A stretch of DNA of 9,064 nucleotides, from the NCBI GenBank assembly GCA_937916415.1, contig CALGGH010000008.1, positions 1-9,064 of the forward strand, written 5' to 3'. The notes beneath the pieces were generated by a model. That model was not told where the DNA came from and ran no database searches. It worked only from the letters and a program-made list of their open reading frames with translations. The DNA is from an uncultured Lachnospiraceae bacterium. Its GTDB lineage: Bacteria; Bacillota; Clostridia; Lachnospirales; Lachnospiraceae. The translations under genes were made by a program, and so were the position numbers. This document shows, piece by piece, positions 5,451 through 9,064 of this stretch (the stretch's first letter is position 1; every line of letters begins with the position of its first letter).

Positions 5451-6204
5451 AATACTCCAGCGGCAGGCTCTGAGGATAGTATTTCCCTGCCATGTTGGGA
5501 TATGGGATCACGGTATGTACGGGCAGTGAAGCGGCCATCTGCGTGATGCTCTCCATCAATTCGCGGCTGACCCTTTTTCTTTCCGTCTTTCCGGGGGCTT
5601 TTGGATCGTAATATGACGGCTTCCCGTAGATGATCCTTTTTAAACCGGGGGAAACGTACATGGGCACGAAGGCTAAGTCCTTTCCCTCCTTTTGGCGGTA
5701 GGTGCGTGCTATGTCTATGAATTTATCCTGAAACTCATATACGACGTTGTTATAGCGCACGTCACGTTCCGGAAAAATGACGACGTTGGCGCCTGCCGCC
5801 AGTTTTTCCGCGGTCTCGCGAAAGGTGCCTATGATGCGCGCGTCATGATAAACCCCTATGGTGTTGGCATTGTTAAAAATGCACACGGCGAGCGGAGTGA
5901 TCAGGTAACTGAGCATCCTGTAGAACCACCTGACCGCCGCCGGCTTGCCGGACCAAAAATCCCTGTATGCATAGTCGGCCACGTCGGCAGAATTCATCAT
6001 TTCCCCGGCGCACCAGGTATAGTGAAGTCCGGGCGCATACAGTTCCGCCGCGATGGGGCCGTACATGTGACAGTGGTTGCCCACGATCACGCAGCCTCCT
6101 TCGGGTACGTTTTCAATGCCGTTGATCTCATATTTGGGTGAAAAAAACTTTACCCAAAACTTAATGAGCCGGTAAAACCAGGATGTCTTTTTTGCTTCAG
6201 TCAT
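5428..6204 (-). CDS. PlsC-like lysophospholipid acyltransferase family protein
   Basis: The 258-residue product resembles 1-acyl-glycerol-3-phosphate acyltransferases, which add an acyl chain to a lysophospholipid at the inner membrane face. Seen are an amphipathic N-terminus, the block-I-like VGNHCHMYGP (41-50), a long middle region with NNANTIGVYH (111-120), and the block-III-like VIFPERDVRYN (142-152). Two changes stand out against the usual motifs: the NHx4D aspartate is Gly (G49) and the FPEG glycine is Arg (R147). The His (H44) remains. I believe related clostridial proteins share a similar NHxxMxGP form, so this may be a subfamily trait and not decay, but I could not check. AAGGAA at 6215-6220 lies ten bases before the ATG. 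It is first of the four overlapping genes and starts only 35 bp after the TPR/Ig-like gene, with no terminator in between. Confidence 0.82.
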   Translation of the reverse strand: MTEAKKTSWFYRLIKFWVKFFSPKYEINGIENVPEGGCVIVGNHCHMYGPIAAELYAPGLHYTWCAGEMMNSADVADYAYRDFWSGKPAAVRWFYRMLSYLITPLAVCIFNNANTIGVYHDARIIGTFRETAEKLAAGANVVIFPERDVRYNNVVYEFQDKFIDIARTYRQKEGKDLAFVPMYVSPGLKRIIYGKPSYYDPKAPGKTERKRVSRELMESITQMAASLPVHTVIPYPNMAGKYYPQSLPLEYYDEKTES

Positions 6205-6239
6205 GTAAACGCAGTTCCTTACTCATCGGGAATGGCCGC

Positions 6240-8294
6240 TCATTCGGTTTGCCCGGTAAAATCTTCAAGTCTTATGATATAGTAGTCATCCGGAGTCTTG
6301 ACGGTTCCGTCCTCCAGCGGCTCAAAGAAAAATGAGTCCTCGTATGCCCTGGTCGAATCGTAATCCTCCACGTTCACGTCCTCGTCCGCTTCCCCGTCAA
6401 TCATCGGATCCACGTAGTCCGTGATCCCCGCCTTGTCCAGTGCAAGCGCGAGTCCGTCATACTCCTTGGGAACCCTGACGTGCAGCCTGACCGTGCCGAC
6501 CACGGGAGCCTCCGCCCAGGTGATCTGGGTGATGGGACTGAACGTAATGGCCCATTCCTCGTTGTTGACCCACTCCTCCTCGAAGGTGCCGGTGACGTGG
6601 TAGTCCGTGCCGTTCCAGGTCACGGTGGAATCATATATCAGGTCCTCCGATCCATAGAGGTCCTTCACTCCCAGGATGAGACCCGTGTATTCGTCACACA
6701 GCAGCATGTCGTTGGCCATCCAGTTGTAGTACCATGCGTACTTGGACTCCCTGGAGCCCGCAACGATTCCGAACTTGGTGGGAACGGTGATCGTATAGGT
6801 AATGTCAAAGGTCTTGTTGCCCTCAACGTCAGGATCCGAAACGCGGCAGTCCGTCAGACTGTACGTGGCCATGCCCTGCTCTATCTCAAGCGTTCCGTCG
6901 TAAATGCGGTAACCGTCCTTGTCAAGCTGGTATATGAAGCACGGAGCGGACAGGGCAGATGCGTCCTGCACGAAGTCACAACCCTTTTCCTCCAGGTAGG
7001 TGACGATGACTCCGACAACCAGCGAAGCGGTCACGTCCCTGTATCCCCATTCATCATTGCCGACGACGGCCGTGATGGTGGCACTGCCGTTCTTTTTGGC
7101 CGTGACCAGTCCGTTCCGGTCAACGGTGCCTATCTCCGGATTGTCACATTCCCAGCTCACCGTAAATCCCATGTCCTCGCTCCTGTGAGTCATGGTCAGC
7201 TGGGCCTGCTCGCCCGGCAGAATGTTGATCATGTATTCGTTCAGCACGTACGTGGCGAAAACCTGGTCAACTATGTTCTCCCTGGATTTCTTGAGGTTGG
7301 TGCTGCCGGTAACGGATATGCCTTCTTCCAGTATCCGGATGGCTTCGGTCAGTGATCCCCTGCCTATCGCAGCCTGCGCCAGGCCAAGGTACGCATCCGC
7401 ACTGTTGTGATATATCCTGAGCGCCTGATTAAAGGATTCAACGGCCTCGTCATACTCTTCCGCCTCGATGTGCTCACGGCCCGCATCCAGCTGGCTCTGC
7501 AGCAGCCTGGTCCTGAACATGAACACCGCAAAGACCGCCACTGCCACGACCACGACCGCGATCGCGACGTACTTGAGGAATCCGAACCTGCTGCGGGGCC
7601 TGTCATCCTCGAGCAGCTCGTCCAGCTCGTCATTCCCGTCTCCGGCATCGGACTTGATCCGTCCCTCTTCAACCAAGTCGCCGTCACCGTAATAATCGTC
7701 ATTCTCGGTGATCTCATTGACGTCGTCGCTGCCCATTTCGGGATCCTGGCTGCCATTCGCTCCGGCAGCCTTGCCTCCCTCGGATCCGGCGGGCTGTTCA
7801 TCCCATGGTATGACGACAGACTCAAACTCCGTATCTACGATCAGGTCTTCCCATTGCTCCCGGTCGCCTTTTGCGGATTTCTTTTTATCCTTGGATTTCC
7901 CGGAGGCAGCAGCGGCGGATTTCTTTTCGGCCTTTGCTGATTTCTTTTCGGCCTTTGCGGGTTTCTTATCGGCCTTCTTCGCGGCTGCGGAGGTTTCCTT
8001 TTCGGCCTTCCTTGCGGCTGCGGCGGCTTCCTTTTGGGCCTTCCTTGCGGCTGCGGCGGCTTCCTTTTCGGCTTTCTTTGCGGCTGCAGCGGCCTCCTTT
8101 TCTGTCTTCCTTGCGGCTGCGTCCTCCTTCCTTGCGGCCTTTTTGTTCACTGGGGCTTGTTCAGCCGTCTTAGGCTCTTCCGCCACGGCTTGTTCAGCCG
8201 TCTTAGGCTTTTCCGCCACGGCTTGTTCAGCCGTCTTAGGCTCTTCCGCGGCATTTACGCCGGCATCAGATTCTTTTTTGTTCAATAAGCTCAT
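6240..8294 (-). CDS. Membrane-anchored protein with 11-residue repeats, TPR unit and bacterial Ig-like (BIG2) domain; function unknown
   Basis: The 684-residue product has a clear modular layout. Residues 17-49 hold three near-identical 11-residue units of the type EPKTAEQAVAE. Residues 62-105 hold four more 11-residue units of Lys/Ala/Glu type (e.g. KKAEKEAAAAA), followed by a Lys-rich stretch to about 143. An acidic, low-complexity linker follows (about 145-232). One TM helix at about 238-260 is followed by RTR. Then come tetratricopeptide-like helices (about 262-330), a BIG2-type Ig-like domain (about 355-430, with the typical NPEIGTVDRNGLVTAKKNGSATITA pattern at 385-409, shown here in part), and an unrecognised C-terminal region. 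The charged arm is probably cytoplasmic and the TPR/Ig part outside, possibly touching the cell wall. No enzyme motif was seen. The ATG lacks a Shine-Dalgarno site; the next Met is only at residue 187, so the start is the best available. Confidence 0.85.
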   Translation of the reverse strand: MSLLNKKESDAGVNAAEEPKTAEQAVAEKPKTAEQAVAEEPKTAEQAPVNKKAARKEDAAARKTEKEAAAAAKKAEKEAAAAARKAQKEAAAAARKAEKETSAAAKKADKKPAKAEKKSAKAEKKSAAAASGKSKDKKKSAKGDREQWEDLIVDTEFESVVIPWDEQPAGSEGGKAAGANGSQDPEMGSDDVNEITENDDYYGDGDLVEEGRIKSDAGDGNDELDELLEDDRPRSRFGFLKYVAIAVVVVAVAVFAVFMFRTRLLQSQLDAGREHIEAEEYDEAVESFNQALRIYHNSADAYLGLAQAAIGRGSLTEAIRILEEGISVTGSTNLKKSRENIVDQVFATYVLNEYMINILPGEQAQLTMTHRSEDMGFTVSWECDNPEIGTVDRNGLVTAKKNGSATITAVVGNDEWGYRDVTASLVVGVIVTYLEEKGCDFVQDASALSAPCFIYQLDKDGYRIYDGTLEIEQGMATYSLTDCRVSDPDVEGNKTFDITYTITVPTKFGIVAGSRESKYAWYYNWMANDMLLCDEYTGLILGVKDLYGSEDLIYDSTVTWNGTDYHVTGTFEEEWVNNEEWAITFSPITQITWAEAPVVGTVRLHVRVPKEYDGLALALDKAGITDYVDPMIDGEADEDVNVEDYDSTRAYEDSFFFEPLEDGTVKTPDDYYIIRLEDFTGQTE
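7980..8111 (-). repeat. Four diverged 33-bp repeats encoding Lys/Ala/Glu-rich 11-residue units
   Basis: Codons 62-105 of the TPR/Ig-like gene form four units: RKTEKEAAAAA, KKAEKEAAAAA, RKAQKEAAAAA and RKAEKETSAAA. The plus strand shows the recurrent GCGGCTGCGGCGGCTTCCTT-like core. An 11-residue period with alternating charge suits a long helix, either a hendecad coiled coil or a single charged helix, as in TolA-like linkers. Confidence 0.85.
8155..8250 (-). repeat. Three tandem 33-bp repeats encoding 11-residue units
   Basis: Units begin at 8155, 8188 and 8221. Units 1 and 2 differ by one base (CTCTTCC against CTTTTCC), and unit 3 matches for about 29 bases before diverging. On the minus strand they encode EPKTAEQAVAE-type units in the N-terminal arm of the TPR/Ig-like protein. 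The near identity at the DNA level points to recent slippage or unequal recombination, so copy number may vary between strains. Confidence 0.9.
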
Positions 8295-8306
8295 GTTTTT
8301 GCTTTG

Positions 8307-8322
8307 GCCGGATTCATCCGGC
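8307..8322 (-). promoter_or_regulatory. Hairpin just upstream of the TPR/Ig-like gene start
   Basis: On the minus strand GCCGGA-TGAA-TCCGGC forms a perfect 6-bp GC-rich stem with a four-base loop, ending 12 bases before the ATG at 8294, where a ribosome binding site would normally sit. The spacer to the ATG is A-rich and has no GGAGG. It may influence translation of the gene; it lacks a T-run, so it is not a terminator. Confidence 0.4.
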
Positions 8323-8453
8323 GCGGGGTATAGGTATATTAATGAGACAATTCCTGCATGCTAAGGAGCTGTCAGCGTTTCCCGGCAAAGCTTATGGTAA
8401 AAGGCCAACCATTCTTCCTTATATCGCAGACGACATGGTTTGCTGCTCATTAT

Positions 8454-8482
8454 AGTATACCACAATACTCTCCGCAGGTTAA
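8454..8482 (-). promoter_or_regulatory. Candidate promoter for the TPR/Ig-like gene and perhaps the lipid operon
   Basis: On the minus strand: -35 TTAACC (8477-8482), a 17-bp spacer ending in TGG, then -10 TATACT (8454-8459), i.e. an extended -10. An overlapping TATAAT lies at 8449-8454. It starts 10 bases after the stop of the truncated EEP gene and gives a leader of about 150 bases before 8294. No clear promoter or terminator was seen between the TPR/Ig-like gene and the four lipid genes, so this promoter could serve all five. Confidence 0.5.
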
Positions 8483-8491
8483 TCAGGCAGG

Positions 8492-9025
8492 CTAAGGACT
8501 TCTTTTTACCTCCGATACCGCAAGGGGGTTATGGATCGATATCCCGCTGTCCATCTTGCCGAGCGGCGGAGTGGGATAAGGCACGAACAGCACCTTGTAA
8601 TTGCATGCGTAGGCATGTCCGACCCCCGGCCGGGATGACAGGTAGCCATCCTCATTGACGTGAAATGACCTGCCTGAATCAACGTCGACCTCCTGGACCA
8701 TGACCACGTCGCAGTCTTCATTTTCGATGATGGACAAAATGCCTGACATGTTGTCCATGACCGCATCCCCGGATTCCGGCAGGACGCCCTTTCCTCCGTC
8801 CATGAAGAAATCCTCGCTCCTGTCGTATCCGCCGTATCCTATGTTAAAGGTAAGGGCCGTCAGTGGATCGCCGGCCGCGATCGTCCTTTTCCCCGAAACG
8901 TGATCCACGTCCTCCACGGGCGCGGGATCATACGTGATGACCCTCAAAAAGGCTATGTATGCGATGGGAATCAGCATGATGATCCCCAGCGTGATGGCGA
9001 TGATCTTATAGTAAGGAACTGTCAA
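8492..9025 (-). pseudogene. Membrane-anchored endonuclease/exonuclease/phosphatase (EEP) family protein, N-terminal half only
   Basis: The open frame encodes 177 residues: an N-terminal TM helix (about 8-28), then the first half of an EEP-type domain. This has TALTFNIGYGGYD (56-68, the metal-site Asn), FFMDGGKG (73-80), DVVMVQEVDVDSGRSFHVNE (106-125, with the metal-ligand Glu E112) and a GKMDSGISIHN segment (156-166). Comparable clostridial proteins, as I remember them, run to about 350 residues. The catalytic His and Asp residues of the second half are absent because a stop occurs at 8492. The reading frame starts at a TTG (9025) with an in-frame stop two codons upstream and no ribosome binding site. 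Both ends suggest a degraded gene, though a short membrane protein is not excluded. A promoter for the next gene begins right after the stop. Confidence 0.65.
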
Positions 9026-9064
9026 TAATTAATCTGATCATCTTGCTTGTCTGCTTTCCCGACA

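Noticed and set aside
6480..7355. Long plus-strand open frame (291 codons)
   Set aside because: It is antisense to the TPR/Ig-like gene, shows no domain-like pattern and arises from the biased codon use of the real gene.
8155..8253. Regular 33-bp repeats suggesting a CRISPR array
   Set aside because: The units are directly adjacent without spacers and are in frame in a protein gene, so they are a coding tandem repeat.
7708..8364. Plus-strand open frame rich in Ser, Phe and Ala
   Set aside because: It is the complement of the Lys/Ala/Glu repeat region; its regularity mirrors those repeats and its start lacks support.
8295..8447. Riboswitch or T-box in the leader of the TPR/Ig-like gene
   Set aside because: AACCAT/ATGGTT and the hairpin at 8307-8322 are the only clear stems, and no known class signature, such as a T-box or c-di-GMP core, is seen.
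8400..8491. Remnant of the missing EEP C-terminal half in another frame
   Set aside because: A shifted frame gives a short SLPD-like and VVYYN-like stretch, but it is too short and too broken by stops to be told from chance.

Overview
The window looks like chromosomal DNA from a fairly GC-rich member of the Clostridia, most likely Lachnospiraceae-like. This rests on the RimP and NusA sequence types, AGGAGG-type ribosome binding sites, sigma-A-type promoters, a stand-alone ECF S-component and a tRNA gene without an encoded CCA. No phage, transposon or CRISPR signature is visible.

Layout from left to right: (1) 1-959, minus strand: the start of the rimP-nusA translation/transcription-factor operon; nusA runs off the left edge, and a leader with a terminator-like hairpin lies before rimP. 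(2) 960-1327: a divergent regulatory region with a short palindrome and candidate promoters for both sides. (3) 1328-1918, plus strand: an orphan S-component of an energy-coupling-factor transporter, substrate unknown. (4) 2029-2100, plus strand: tRNA-Glu(CUC) with its own promoter, followed by a 14-bp-stem terminator shared with the convergent lipid operon. (5) 6204 down to 2147, minus strand: four tightly packed genes, in transcription order a PlsC-like acyltransferase, a PAP2-family membrane phosphatase/transferase, a stand-alone E2/CAT-fold acyltransferase-like protein and a long acyl-CoA synthetase (AMP-forming). Neighbouring genes overlap by 23 and 43 bp or are 2 bp apart. (6) 8294 down to 6240, minus strand: a large membrane-anchored protein with an 11-residue-repeat Lys/Ala/Glu-rich cytoplasmic arm, one TM helix, a TPR unit and a bacterial Ig-like domain; it ends only 35 bp before the PlsC-like gene. 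(7) 9025-8492, minus strand: the N-terminal half only of a membrane-anchored endonuclease/exonuclease/phosphatase (EEP) family protein, probably a gene remnant.

The most interesting unit is the four-gene minus-strand cluster. One gene can activate a fatty acid, two have acyltransferase folds (both with changed catalytic motifs) and one is a PAP2 enzyme with intact catalytic residues. Together they suggest a dedicated pathway that builds or remodels an acylated membrane lipid. The product cannot be read from the sequence, and the pathway is an inference from gene content and tight spacing.
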